Below, one piece after another: positions 1 through 7,678 of a stretch of DNA of 11,229 nucleotides (the stretch's first letter is position 1; the number at the start of each line of letters is the position of its first letter). A program made the translations under genes and the position numbers. Source of the DNA: an uncultured Mollicutes bacterium. Its GTDB lineage: Bacteria > Bacillota_I > Bacilli_A > Acholeplasmatales > Anaeroplasmataceae. The notes under the pieces are model-generated. The model was not told the origin of the DNA and did not search any database. It was given only the letters and a program-made list of their open reading frames with translations. The stretch lies in contig CALCWU010000194.1 in assembly GCA_937905855.1 (NCBI GenBank), forward strand, positions 1 to 11,229, in the 5' to 3' direction.

Positions 1-415
1 AAATAAAATATAAATGTTAGAGTAATTGCAAAAACTGTCATAAATAGCATTTCACGTTTTGAAAGATGATTAACATTTACTTCTGCCTTTTTTCCATTAT
101 AAGGATTTTTAAGCCAAGAAATAAAAGCAAAGATTGCCATAGGCATAGTCATACAAACATATGTAAGCATCTCACCATAATATTTAAACTTAAAGGAAAT
201 ATAACCATATAGCAAACTAAACAAAATCATCAAGGCTTGACCAATTAGATTTCCCTTTGCATTAAAAATTAATGAAGTCACACCTATAAGTGATGCAATA
301 AGCATTAAATAATTTTTTTATCAAAAATGCAAAATGACAATATTACTAAAGATACTGATAAGCTCCATAATAAAATTTCTCCTAACGAAAAATACTTAAT
401 AGTTAATTTCTTCAT
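1..415 (-). pseudogene. pnuC: PnuC-family vitamin B3 transporter, frameshifted and cut by the window edge
   Basis: PnuC proteins are inner-membrane facilitators for nicotinamide riboside or related NAD precursors. The first frame starts at ATG 415-413, 9 bases after an AGGAGGA site, and encodes MKKLTIKYFSLGEILLW plus a hydrophobic helix before TAA at 307-305 (36 codons). Homology continues in the next frame: LMLIASLIGVTSLIF, NAKGNLIGQALM, FSLLYGYISFKFKYYGEM and SWLKNPYNGKKAEVNVNHLS are typical of Firmicute PnuC. Adding one A to the A7 run (313-319 on the plus strand) restores a continuous frame of about 135 residues up to position 1; the family is usually 200-250 aa, so the C-terminal part lies outside. 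The stop overlaps an ATG (TAATG, 307-303), so re-initiation is possible. The break could be an assembly error, slippage, phase variation or true decay; the rest of the frame shows no decay. It lies downstream of a Bax inhibitor-1 gene behind a structured leader. Confidence 0.82.
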
Positions 416-425
416 AAATCCTCCT

Positions 426-485
426 AAAAAAAATAAAGCATCCACACACCTATCTTCAAAGACCTAACGATAAGTATGCGAATGC
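426..485 (-). terminator. Intrinsic terminator or attenuator between the BI-1 gene and pnuC
   Basis: A 17-bp stem without mismatches (485-469 with 454-438, four G-U pairs) and a 14-nt loop are followed by a T-rich tract containing T8 (433-426). It lies 43 bases past the stop of the upstream membrane protein gene and directly before the pnuC ribosome binding site. It can therefore end upstream transcripts, and it can gate pnuC if the competing hairpin at 494-480 forms. Confidence 0.7.
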
Positions 486-510
486 TTAGCATTCTATTGC
501 CCGGTGGCAA
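426..510 (-). promoter_or_regulatory. Structured pnuC leader: candidate terminator/anti-terminator switch (possible riboswitch)
   Basis: Read on the minus strand, three elements follow each other. A first hairpin pairs TTGCC with GGCAA (510-497). A second pairs GAATGC with GCATTC around a TAA loop (494-480). A third long stem pairs bases 485-469 with 454-438: 17 continuous pairs, four of them G-U, around a 14-nt loop. It is followed by TTT-A-TTTTTTTT (437-426) and then at once by the AGGAGG site of pnuC. The GCATTC arm (485-480) is shared by the second hairpin and the long terminator-like stem, so the two are mutually exclusive. Some Firmicute pnuC genes have an NAD+-II riboswitch. I cannot confirm that consensus here, so the class is unassigned. 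It may simply be the terminator of the upstream gene. Confidence 0.6.
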
Positions 511-528
511 ATATCAACATATATATTT

Positions 529-1266
529 TTAGTTTCTTTTACTTTGAGCAATTAAATAAACAACTCTTAATAGCTCAACATAAATATAGATTACACTTAC
601 CTCAAGACCAAGAGCAACATTCCATTCAGAAGCCTTATCGCAGCCTGCTTGAACAACATTTGTAGCCTCAGCAAAATTTAATAATAAGGTTATAGATCCA
701 TAAACTAGGAAAATTGCTTCAATTCCAATAATAAGACCGATGCTCAAGCTATTAAATATACCTGTAAGTGATAATAAACTTGTAACTAGGGCAAGAGCTA
801 AGGCTCCTATTGTAAATGCCCAGCAAAATTTAACAAATCCGCTTCCAACTCTTAAGATACCTAAAGCATATAGGGCAAGCATTGTAGCAAATATTGTTAC
901 TGTACCAACAATAGCAATTACAACAATACCTCTAACCTCGGCTCCAAATAAGCAGGTTATTGTTCCTAAAAACAATCCTTCACATACTGAATAAATAAAA
1001 CTACAATAAGGAGCAGCTGTTTTTGAAGTTCTTCCAATAAAAACACTAATTGTTCCAATAACTGAGCTAGCAATTAAAGCAATATAAAATCCTACAAAAT
1101 TATTAACCAATATTGTTGGAAGGGCATAGGCAGTAACTGCACCAGCAATAATAGCTACAAATAATAAAATGAATGTCTTGACGCAGATTCCTTTATAGGT
1201 AGCAGCATCTGATGATGTATAAACATTTCCAGTTTCAATATTTGAAAATAGTGGGCTTTGTTTCAT
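529..1266 (-). CDS. Bax inhibitor-1/YccA family membrane protein (BaxI_1 type)
   Basis: This 245-aa polytopic membrane protein has about seven predicted helices, near residues 28-48, 57-77, 85-106, 112-136, 145-168, 175-198 and 217-241. A soluble N-terminus of about 27 residues precedes them. The motif SVCEGLFLG (93-101) and the C-terminal EWNVALGLEVSVIYIYVELLR (214-234) match the bacterial BaxI_1 branch of the Bax inhibitor-1 superfamily. Members are inner-membrane proteins, and related YetJ-type proteins are pH-sensitive calcium leak channels; the physiological role of this branch is not established. The ATG at 1266-1264 is preceded by AGGAGGAA about 9 bases upstream. A promoter lies in the gap after polC, so it is probably transcribed on its own. 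It is followed by the pnuC leader, and read-through into pnuC is likely because no clear promoter for pnuC is visible. Confidence 0.86.
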   Translation of the reverse strand: MKQSPLFSNIETGNVYTSSDAATYKGICVKTFILLFVAIIAGAVTAYALPTILVNNFVGFYIALIASSVIGTISVFIGRTSKTAAPYCSFIYSVCEGLFLGTITCLFGAEVRGIVVIAIVGTVTIFATMLALYALGILRVGSGFVKFCWAFTIGALALALVTSLLSLTGIFNSLSIGLIIGIEAIFLVYGSITLLLNFAEATNVVQAGCDKASEWNVALGLEVSVIYIYVELLRVVYLIAQSKRN

Positions 1267-1311
1267 TAAATTATATTCCTCCTCATTAGATTATTATCTA
1301 ATCACAAAAAA

Positions 1312-1340
1312 ATTATAACATACAAAAAATTTATATGCAA
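1312..1340 (-). promoter_or_regulatory. Promoter of the Bax inhibitor-1 family gene
   Basis: The minus strand has TTGCAT (1340-1335), a 17-base spacer and TATAAT (1317-1312) preceded by TG with one base between (extended -10). The expected start is near 1305, giving a leader of about 40 nt. That leader contains an inverted repeat, ATTAGA/TCTAAT (1302-1297, 1290-1285), whose second arm ends just before the AGGAGG site. Confidence 0.7.
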
Positions 1341-1365
1341 TAAATATAATTTCAATCACACAATT

Positions 1366-4300
1366 TTACATAAAAGCAAATAAGCCAACCTCTTTTTCAG
1401 GTTCATCATCTGGTAAATCACCAAAGGCATGCATTCTATTAAATTCCTCAAACAGAGTTTGATTAAGCTTTGTACGCTTTAAAACATCCTTCTTAGATGT
1501 AAAAGGCTTTTCTGCTCTTTTTTCAGCAATATCAACAGCAGCGTTTGGTCCAAGACCATCCATTGAAGCAAATGGACAACGAATACCATCCTCTTCAACA
1601 AGGAAAATCGTTGCATCTGACTTAAAGATATCAACTGGTAAGAATTTATAACCACGAAGAGTCATTTCTAGCGCAACCTCCAAGGCTGTAACCATATCCT
1701 CATCCTTAGCTGTTTTTTCACTTCTACTCTTATTATTAATCTCATTAATTTTATTTCTAATAGCATCTGGTCCCTTAATGTATTCATTTATGCTATATAT
1801 TTTAGCACGCTTAGAAAACCAAGCACTATAGAACAATTTAGGTGAATGAAGCTTAAACCAAGCAATTCTTAAAGCCATCATAACATAAGCAGTAGCATGG
1901 GCCTTAGGGAATAGATATTTAATCTTTTCGCATGTCCACATATACCACTCAGGTACATTATGCTCCTCCATATAGCTTTTATAAGGAGCCCATTTATCTG
2001 GACTTTTTGCTACCTTACCCTTACGAACAAATTCCATAATTTCAAAAGCCTTTTTTGGTTCAAAGCCAGGAATTTGAGCAAGACCAATCATAATATCATC
2101 ACGACAGCAAATGATGTCATCAAAACCAATTTTTCCAAATTTAGTTTTTCCTAAAACTAAATCCTGAGCATTACCAAGCCAAACATCAGTTCCGTGTGAT
2201 AGACCAGAAATTTTTACAAGCTGAGCAAAGGTTGATGGTAGGGTATCGATTAGCATTCCTCTAACAAAGCTAGTTCCAAACTCAGGAACCGCGAAGGAAG
2301 CAACCTTACTATTTACCTCTTCCTCATTTAAACCAACAACACTTGTTGAGCAAAACATTTGGAATACCTGCTTATCATCAATCGGAATATCCTTTGCATT
2401 ATCAAAAGGGAACTCATCTTGATGAGCATGAACATAATCCATTAAATATTTAATTATAGTAGGATCATCGTGTCCTAGGATATCAAGCTTTAATAGATTA
2501 TCCTCAAATGAGTGATAATCATAATGAGTTGTACGCCATGGATTTTCTGTATTATTTGCAGGGTATTGAATTGGTGTAACATCATAAATATCATTTCTTC
2601 TTGGAACAACAATTATTCCACCTGGATGCTGACCAGATGATCTTCTAATACCAACAAGATAGGTCTTCATACGATCAATTTCGCAAGATGATAAATTAAT
2701 ATTCTTCTTTTCACAGTAGGCCTTAACATAGCCATAGGCCGTATTTTCAGCAATAGTTGCGGTAGTTCCACCTCTAAAGGCATGCTCACTACCCATTAAG
2801 GTTCTAACATATTCATGAGCCTGAGGCTGATATTCACCAGAGAAGTTCAAATCAATATCAGGAACCTTATCACCATTAAATCCAAGGAAGGTTTCAAAAG
2901 GAATATCTTGACCATCCTTAGCAAGCTTTTCACCACAAACAGGACAAACTGCATCATTTAAATCGTATCCTGATTCAACCTTTTGTAATTCCTCCTGAAG
3001 CATTTCCTCTTCTTTAGTAATACCATATTTTTCAATCATTTCCTCAGACATCTTAAAAGCATGGAATTTACATTTTTTACAACGATAATGGGGAACAAGA
3101 GGATTAATTTCTGTAATATTCATCATTGTTGCTACAAGTGATGAACCAACAGATCCACGTGATCCTACTAGATATCCATCCGAATTTGATTTAGTAACTA
3201 AAAGATGTGACATATAATAAACTGATGAATAACCAGCACCTATTATACATTTTAGTTCTCTTTCGATTCTTTCTGTTACAATCTTATGAGGGTGATCACC
3301 ATACATCTTCTTGCATGTATCCCAAACGATTTCCTTCATTGAACCAACAATCGAATCAACATGCAATGAATCCTTAAATTCATCATCTGCAGGAACATAC
3401 ATTTCCTTAGGGAAAAATTGAATACGTTCAACCATATCAGCAATCTTGTTAGTATTATCAACAACAATTTCTTCTGCTAAAACAGGATCCAAAAAGCTAA
3501 ACTCCTCTAGCATTTCATTAGTTGTTCTAAAATGAGCATCAGGTGCTTCTTTATATTTAGAAAGTGGAGAAAGACCACCACCAATTTGTGGTGTTGCAAT
3601 CAAAATATCACGATATTTTTTTAATTCAGGTCGTAGATAATGACAATTTGACGTAGCTACAACAATTTTATTTAGGGCCTTGGCTCTAGTAATTATTTTA
3701 ATAATTATTTCTTCTATATCCTTAATACCATTGGGTAATTCGGCAAAAAGATGCTTGTAAGCTAGAGGTGGTTGTACCTCAATATAATCGCAATATTCTA
3801 TTGCCTTATCTAATTCCTCATCTGAATAATACATTGCACATTCAAATACTCTACCATTTGAACAAGCACTACCTACTAATAGTCCTTCACGATATTTATC
3901 TAAAACACTCTTTAAAAGAATACCATTATTAAGACAATGAGTAGTTAAGGCATCAGATATTATTTTATATAAGTTCTTATAGCCGATCTGATTTTTACAT
4001 AAAAGGGTAATATGATTAGGGAATAAAAATTTATAATGATTTTCTTTATCTATTAGATTATTAATGTCTAATACATTTTTACAACCAGCCTTAATAAATT
4101 CCTGAAGCATTAAAATAAAGCATTCTGCTGTAACTCTAGTATCGTCATTGGCACGGTGATGCTGCTCTTGCTTAACCTTATAAAACTTTGACATAACAGT
4201 TAGGTTAAATTTTTTAAGTTCGTTTCCATGAAGAGCTCGAAGACCATTAAGGGTATCAATAGCTGGGAATTTTTTAACTTCCATATTTAAGTTCTTCATA

Positions 4301-5835
4301 GTTCGATAAATCATACCGATATCAAATTTAGCATTATGGGCAACTAAAACACAGTCTTTACAAAAATCTAAAAATTTAGGAAAAATTTCTTCTATTGTCG
4401 GAGCGCTTGCAACAATTTCATCAGTTATTGTTGTAAGCTCAGAGATTTTGTCAGAAATATGACGTTTAGGATTAACAAAACTTTCAAATGTATCAATAAT
4501 TTCATTATTTCTAACCTTATAGGCAGCAATTTCGATAATACTATCATAGCTTTGTGATAAACCTGTAGTTTCTAAGTCTAACACAACATAGGTAGATTCT
4601 CTTAAATCATAATCCATTGGATTCATTACAATAAAATACTCACTATCATTGATGAACCCAAGTTCAGTTCCTACTATTGGCATAAAATTTTCATCAACAG
4701 GTGAATGAGCAATATCAGGAATACCAAGAAGTCCATCTAAATCCGTAATTGCTAAAGCTCTATGTCCCCACTTTTTAGCAGTTTTTACATAATCCATAAC
4801 CTCTGTTAAGCCATCAAGTGTAGTCATCTTAGTATGGCAATGAAGCTCTACTCTTTTCTTACTTGCAGTATCTAATACCTCTTCTTCAACCTTTTGACCA
4901 ACATATTCAATTTTTTTAGCTTCTATTATAACATCACGGTCAAAATGAGAATAAATTGCTGTACCAAAAACAGTTATAATATCGCCGACTGCTAAAGAAT
5001 TATATAATTCTAGTTCATTTGTTCTTCCACACCATTTTTGAACAGATATTGAGGCACTACCATCATATATTTTTAAATTCATTCTCTTACTTCTTGGGGT
5101 TTCCTTTAAGGACTTATCAAAGATTTCGCCTCTTACAAAAAAATCTAAAGAGCTAACCTCAGTCGAATATCTTAAAAGCTCACCTTCAGTTGTAGGAATA
5201 TCACTAATTTTAGTTTCCTTGATTTCATTTAGATATTGACCCTTAGATTTATTAATTTCAGTAATCGTATCCTTCTTTTCCTTAACAACATTTTGTGTAT
5301 CAATTTGACGTTTAATTCTTTCCTCCTCAATATTATGAGTTTCACTTTGAATATCATCAAGCTTACGTTTAACATCATATACTATTTCAACATTCTTTAA
5401 AAGCCCGCGTTTATCAAATGCATCTTGAATTTTATCCAAAAGATGATCACAACGAGCGGCATCCTCCTCAAGATGAATACATAATGAATCACTTGTATCA
5501 TTAAAGGTAATAAGTGATGTTGCAAGAGCCTGAAACATTAAATCATCAGTCCTAAGAGAAATCAATATTGATTTTAAATAATCAATCCATTCCTCGTTAC
5601 TTAAATCATCAGTCATATAATCAATCTTTATTGATGATTTAATTCCTAATTTATTAAAATATTCACTAACTCCTAAAGCAAATGTCTCATAATCAGCATA
5701 ATTGAGTGCATATTTAAATGTCAAACTAATATAAAAGGTTTTGTTAGCTAAATCAACATCAACATGATCGATAGTAAAATCGTTCTTATAAAAATTCAAA
5801 TTAACGCTTTTCTTTATATCATCAACAAACTTCAT
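1366..5835 (-). CDS. polC: DNA polymerase III alpha subunit, Gram-positive PolC type
   Basis: This is the replicative DNA polymerase with built-in proofreading, 1489 aa, slightly longer than the usual 1430-1470. An N-terminal domain is followed by an OB fold (about 225-310) and a PHP domain starting HCHT (332-335), which is split by a DEDDh exonuclease. Exonuclease residues are D420/E422, D505 in AHNAKFD, and H560/D565. The PHP part resumes at about 605-745. The polymerase core has GSRGSVGSS (891-899), a four-cysteine zinc site (C919, C922, C964, C967), and catalytic D993 and D995 in PDIDLNFS, with D1118 as the likely third aspartate. The C-terminal VGLFAF (1483-1488) resembles the clamp-binding motif at the PolC tail. 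The PHP motif usually TDH reads TDLD (364-367), a lost metal ligand. The ATG at 5835 follows AAGGGGTG, which overlaps the stop of the upstream membrane protein gene, suggesting translational coupling. It acts at the replication fork with the sliding clamp. Confidence 0.98.
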   Translation of the reverse strand: MKFVDDIKKSVNLNFYKNDFTIDHVDVDLANKTFYISLTFKYALNYADYETFALGVSEYFNKLGIKSSIKIDYMTDDLSNEEWIDYLKSILISLRTDDLMFQALATSLITFNDTSDSLCIHLEEDAARCDHLLDKIQDAFDKRGLLKNVEIVYDVKRKLDDIQSETHNIEEERIKRQIDTQNVVKEKKDTITEINKSKGQYLNEIKETKISDIPTTEGELLRYSTEVSSLDFFVRGEIFDKSLKETPRSKRMNLKIYDGSASISVQKWCGRTNELELYNSLAVGDIITVFGTAIYSHFDRDVIIEAKKIEYVGQKVEEEVLDTASKKRVELHCHTKMTTLDGLTEVMDYVKTAKKWGHRALAITDLDGLLGIPDIAHSPVDENFMPIVGTELGFINDSEYFIVMNPMDYDLRESTYVVLDLETTGLSQSYDSIIEIAAYKVRNNEIIDTFESFVNPKRHISDKISELTTITDEIVASAPTIEEIFPKFLDFCKDCVLVAHNAKFDIGMIYRTMKNLNMEVKKFPAIDTLNGLRALHGNELKKFNLTVMSKFYKVKQEQHHRANDDTRVTAECFILMLQEFIKAGCKNVLDINNLIDKENHYKFLFPNHITLLCKNQIGYKNLYKIISDALTTHCLNNGILLKSVLDKYREGLLVGSACSNGRVFECAMYYSDEELDKAIEYCDYIEVQPPLAYKHLFAELPNGIKDIEEIIIKIITRAKALNKIVVATSNCHYLRPELKKYRDILIATPQIGGGLSPLSKYKEAPDAHFRTTNEMLEEFSFLDPVLAEEIVVDNTNKIADMVERIQFFPKEMYVPADDEFKDSLHVDSIVGSMKEIVWDTCKKMYGDHPHKIVTERIERELKCIIGAGYSSVYYMSHLLVTKSNSDGYLVGSRGSVGSSLVATMMNITEINPLVPHYRCKKCKFHAFKMSEEMIEKYGITKEEEMLQEELQKVESGYDLNDAVCPVCGEKLAKDGQDIPFETFLGFNGDKVPDIDLNFSGEYQPQAHEYVRTLMGSEHAFRGGTTATIAENTAYGYVKAYCEKKNINLSSCEIDRMKTYLVGIRRSSGQHPGGIIVVPRRNDIYDVTPIQYPANNTENPWRTTHYDYHSFEDNLLKLDILGHDDPTIIKYLMDYVHAHQDEFPFDNAKDIPIDDKQVFQMFCSTSVVGLNEEEVNSKVASFAVPEFGTSFVRGMLIDTLPSTFAQLVKISGLSHGTDVWLGNAQDLVLGKTKFGKIGFDDIICCRDDIMIGLAQIPGFEPKKAFEIMEFVRKGKVAKSPDKWAPYKSYMEEHNVPEWYMWTCEKIKYLFPKAHATAYVMMALRIAWFKLHSPKLFYSAWFSKRAKIYSINEYIKGPDAIRNKINEINNKSRSEKTAKDEDMVTALEVALEMTLRGYKFLPVDIFKSDATIFLVEEDGIRCPFASMDGLGPNAAVDIAEKRAEKPFTSKKDVLKRTKLNQTLFEEFNRMHAFGDLPDDEPEKEVGLFAFM

Positions 5836-5848
5836 ATTAATACACCCC

Positions 5849-6613
5849 TTAATTCTTAATTTTAACTATACTTTTTAAAGATAAAAAAGCATAAATCGGT
5901 GCTAAAATCATTCCTAAATATGACAAAATTGAAACATTAAATAATCCAGCAATTAAATCTATAACTAAAGAAATAGTGATTGAATAGGCTGAAATCTTTA
6001 AAACAATCTTACTAGGTAAAATTGGATTTGTTTTAAAATTAATTAAAAATGTGAAGCCAATAATTAGAATATAAACAAATAAATTATAAAAATATATTCT
6101 CATAGCCATAAATGGCATCGTTACCTTCATTATTTTTTTGTATGTAAAATTTAAAAACTCTCTAAAGCTCTCTCTTTGTGCAAAATCATTTTCACTTAAA
6201 GAAAAGCTAGAAAGTGAAGCATCACTATATTTATACTTAGAAACTACTAAATTATTTATTTTAACAGAAACACTATCACTATTATATTCAAAAACGACAT
6301 AATCCTTATTATTAGAGGAGTCATTACTTAAAAAACAAATTTCTAATTCTCCTTCTGTCACAATAAAGCCACTATCACTTGCAAGTGTATTACCATCAAA
6401 GCTTAAATTCTTATTAGCTTTAATTACTTTATTAATTATTTCAGTAGAAATACTATCCTCCATAACCAAATAATCCTTTATCGTTACAATATAAGGAATC
6501 ATCGCAATCGTAAATATACCCCAAATAAAAAGGCAAATTTTCCAAAATGAGTCATTCAAAAATTTTCCAATCATTCTTGGGTGAAATAAACAAGTAGATA
6601 ATCTATCAAGCAC
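5849..6613 (-). CDS. Membrane protein of unknown function, DUF1189-like topology, first gene of the polC operon
   Basis: I do not recognise this 254-aa protein with certainty. It has a short cytoplasmic N-terminus (LFHPRMIGKF), one helix near residues 24-46, a soluble and probably extracellular domain of about 120 residues (47-165), then three helices near 168-192, 205-225 and 228-250. This layout, and the N-terminal pattern with a Pro and a basic residue ahead of the first helix, recall DUF1189 proteins of Firmicutes, but similarity by eye is weak. The start is GTG at 6613-6611, with GGAGG 7 bases upstream; no ATG lies between. The stop is 13 bases before the polC ATG, and the polC ribosome binding site starts inside this stop codon. 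Co-transcription from the promoter at 6671-6643 is therefore likely. An unrelated membrane protein leading polC is unusual; in many Firmicutes polC instead follows genes such as rseP and proS. Confidence 0.72.
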   Translation of the reverse strand: MLDRLSTCLFHPRMIGKFLNDSFWKICLFIWGIFTIAMIPYIVTIKDYLVMEDSISTEIINKVIKANKNLSFDGNTLASDSGFIVTEGELEICFLSNDSSNNKDYVVFEYNSDSVSVKINNLVVSKYKYSDASLSSFSLSENDFAQRESFREFLNFTYKKIMKVTMPFMAMRIYFYNLFVYILIIGFTFLINFKTNPILPSKIVLKISAYSITISLVIDLIAGLFNVSILSYLGMILAPIYAFLSLKSIVKIKN

Positions 6614-6642
6614 CTTACAACCTCCAATAAAAACGTGAATTC

Positions 6643-6671
6643 ATTATAGCATAAACTAAGATTTTATTCAA
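6643..6671 (-). promoter_or_regulatory. Promoter of the membrane protein-polC operon
   Basis: The minus strand has TTGAAT (6671-6666), a 17-base spacer and TATAAT (6648-6643) preceded by TGC (extended -10). The predicted start is near 6636, about 23 bases before the GTG start codon. It is back to back with the promoter of the radical SAM gene. Confidence 0.75.
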
Positions 6672-6672
6672 T

Positions 6673-6690
6673 AAATGCAAAGATGCATTT
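6673..6690. promoter_or_regulatory. Candidate operator dyad between divergent promoters
   Basis: The sequence AAATGCA-AAGA-TGCATTT is a perfect 7-bp inverted repeat. It lies upstream of both predicted transcription starts, so it should not be transcribed from either and would act as DNA. It abuts the -35 of the leftward promoter (6671-6666) and covers the -35 region of the rightward one. A dimeric regulator bound here could affect both directions. The regulator is unknown and a chance dyad in AT-rich DNA is possible. Confidence 0.35.
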
Positions 6691-6711
6691 TACTTTTTCT
6701 TGTGCTATAAT
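6683..6711 (+). promoter_or_regulatory. Promoter of the radical SAM gene
   Basis: TATAAT at 6706-6711 is preceded by TGC (6703-6705), an extended -10. The -35 region (around 6683-6688, ATGCAT) is poor, which is common with an extended -10. The predicted start near 6718 gives a very short leader of about 13 nt, and rules out the upstream ATG at 6683 as the translation start. Confidence 0.65.
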
Positions 6712-6718
6712 AGATACT

Positions 6719-6723
6719 GGTGA
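6719..6723 (+). promoter_or_regulatory. Ribosome binding site that fixes the radical SAM gene start
   Basis: GGTGA is 7 bases before ATG 6731. An in-frame ATG at 6683 has no ribosome binding site and lies upstream of the -10 element, so 6731 is preferred. Confidence 0.6.
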
Positions 6724-6730
6724 AATAATA

Positions 6731-7678
6731 ATGAATTATATGGATAAGGAAAAGCATTATAATCCTGTAAGTAGGTATTATAAGGATAAATTTAAAACTA
6801 AAATTGCTAAAATAAGCTTAAATCTTAACTTTGGCTGTCCTAATCGTGATGGAACTAAAGCCTATGGTGGCTGTACATTTTGTTCAGGAAGTGGCAGTGG
6901 TGATTTTGCCGGAAATGTTTATGATAGTATTGATAAGCAATACAATGATATAAAGAAAGTCTTAAATAAAAAATGGCCAAATGCTAAATACTTAGCTTAC
7001 CTTCAAGCCTTCTCAAATACCTACGCTGATATTACAACTCTAAGAAAAGTCTATTACCAAATAATTAATTTGGATAAAAACATTGTTGGACTAGCAATCG
7101 CTACAAGACCAGACTGCTTAAATAAAGAAATAATTGAACTATTAGAAGAAATAAACCAAATAATCCCTGTCCAATTAGAATTAGGACTTCAAACAATAAA
7201 TGATAAAACTGCCAAAAGAATCAATCGTGGCTATAATCTTTTTGAATTTACAAAAGCTATGAATATGCTAAACAATCACAAGTTTGATTTAGTTGTACAC
7301 ATCATTAATGGTCTACCAGCTGAAACAAAAGATGATATGATTAACAATATAAAATATCTAAATACATTTCCCATTAATGGTATCAAAATTCATTCCTTGT
7401 TAGTTTTAAACAAAACAAAAATGGCTTTAGAATATGAACTAATGCCATTTAAAATATTAACATTAAATGAATATGTTGATATTGTTTGCGATCAAATTGG
7501 CTATCTAAGAGATGATATTATAATTCATCGTCTTGCAGCCGATGGTAATATAAGCGATTTAATTGAACCAAAATGGACTATTAAAAAGCTTGTTGTTCAA
7601 AACGAAATAGATAAGGAGCTAAGGAAAAGAAATATTTACCAGGGTGATTATTTAAAATCTTCTTCTAGCAATAAATGA
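6731..7678 (+). CDS. ytqA: Radical SAM protein, YtqA/TIGR01212 family (MnmL-type tRNA modification enzyme)
   Basis: This is a 315-aa cytoplasmic iron-sulfur enzyme. The radical SAM cysteines are C36, C48 and C51 in CPNRDG...GGCTFC, with the long C-x11-C spacing typical of the Elp3/YhcC/YtqA group rather than the common CxxxCxxC. Further family motifs are YLQAFSNTYA, IATRPDCL, ELGLQTIND and a C-terminal HRLAADG. The length fits the usual 300-320 aa. B. subtilis YtqA has been linked (as MnmL) to converting cmnm5s2U to nm5s2U in tRNA wobble uridines, before methylation by MnmM/YtqB; no MnmM gene is in this window, so the exact role here is inferred. An in-frame ATG at 6683 lies inside the promoter, so ATG 6731 with GGTGA upstream is taken as the start. 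The last 31 bases overlap, tail to tail, the end of the LeuRS-like gene, and its terminator lies further inside that gene. Confidence 0.87.
   Translation: MNYMDKEKHYNPVSRYYKDKFKTKIAKISLNLNFGCPNRDGTKAYGGCTFCSGSGSGDFAGNVYDSIDKQYNDIKKVLNKKWPNAKYLAYLQAFSNTYADITTLRKVYYQIINLDKNIVGLAIATRPDCLNKEIIELLEEINQIIPVQLELGLQTINDKTAKRINRGYNLFEFTKAMNMLNNHKFDLVVHIINGLPAETKDDMINNIKYLNTFPINGIKIHSLLVLNKTKMALEYELMPFKILTLNEYVDIVCDQIGYLRDDIIIHRLAADGNISDLIEPKWTIKKLVVQNEIDKELRKRNIYQGDYLKSSSSNK

Noticed and set aside
497..510. TTGCC/GGCAA hairpin as terminator of the Bax inhibitor-1 gene
   Set aside because: It is short and has no T-tract after it. It fits better as the first hairpin of the pnuC leader.
740..994. Plus-strand open frame antisense to the Bax inhibitor-1 gene, and similar ones inside polC and the LeuRS-like gene
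   Set aside because: They have no ribosome binding site or recognisable product, and lie opposite strong conserved genes, so they are frame shadows.
1324..1345. Terminator after polC (ATTTAT/ATAAAT hairpin plus T5)
   Set aside because: The stem is only 6 bp and entirely A-T, and it overlaps the -35 of the next promoter, so it is unlikely to terminate well. It is kept only as a possible operator dyad.
6683..6730. Upstream in-frame ATG start for the radical SAM gene
   Set aside because: It lies ahead of the extended -10 at 6703-6711, has no ribosome binding site, and the extra residues do not resemble the family N-terminus.
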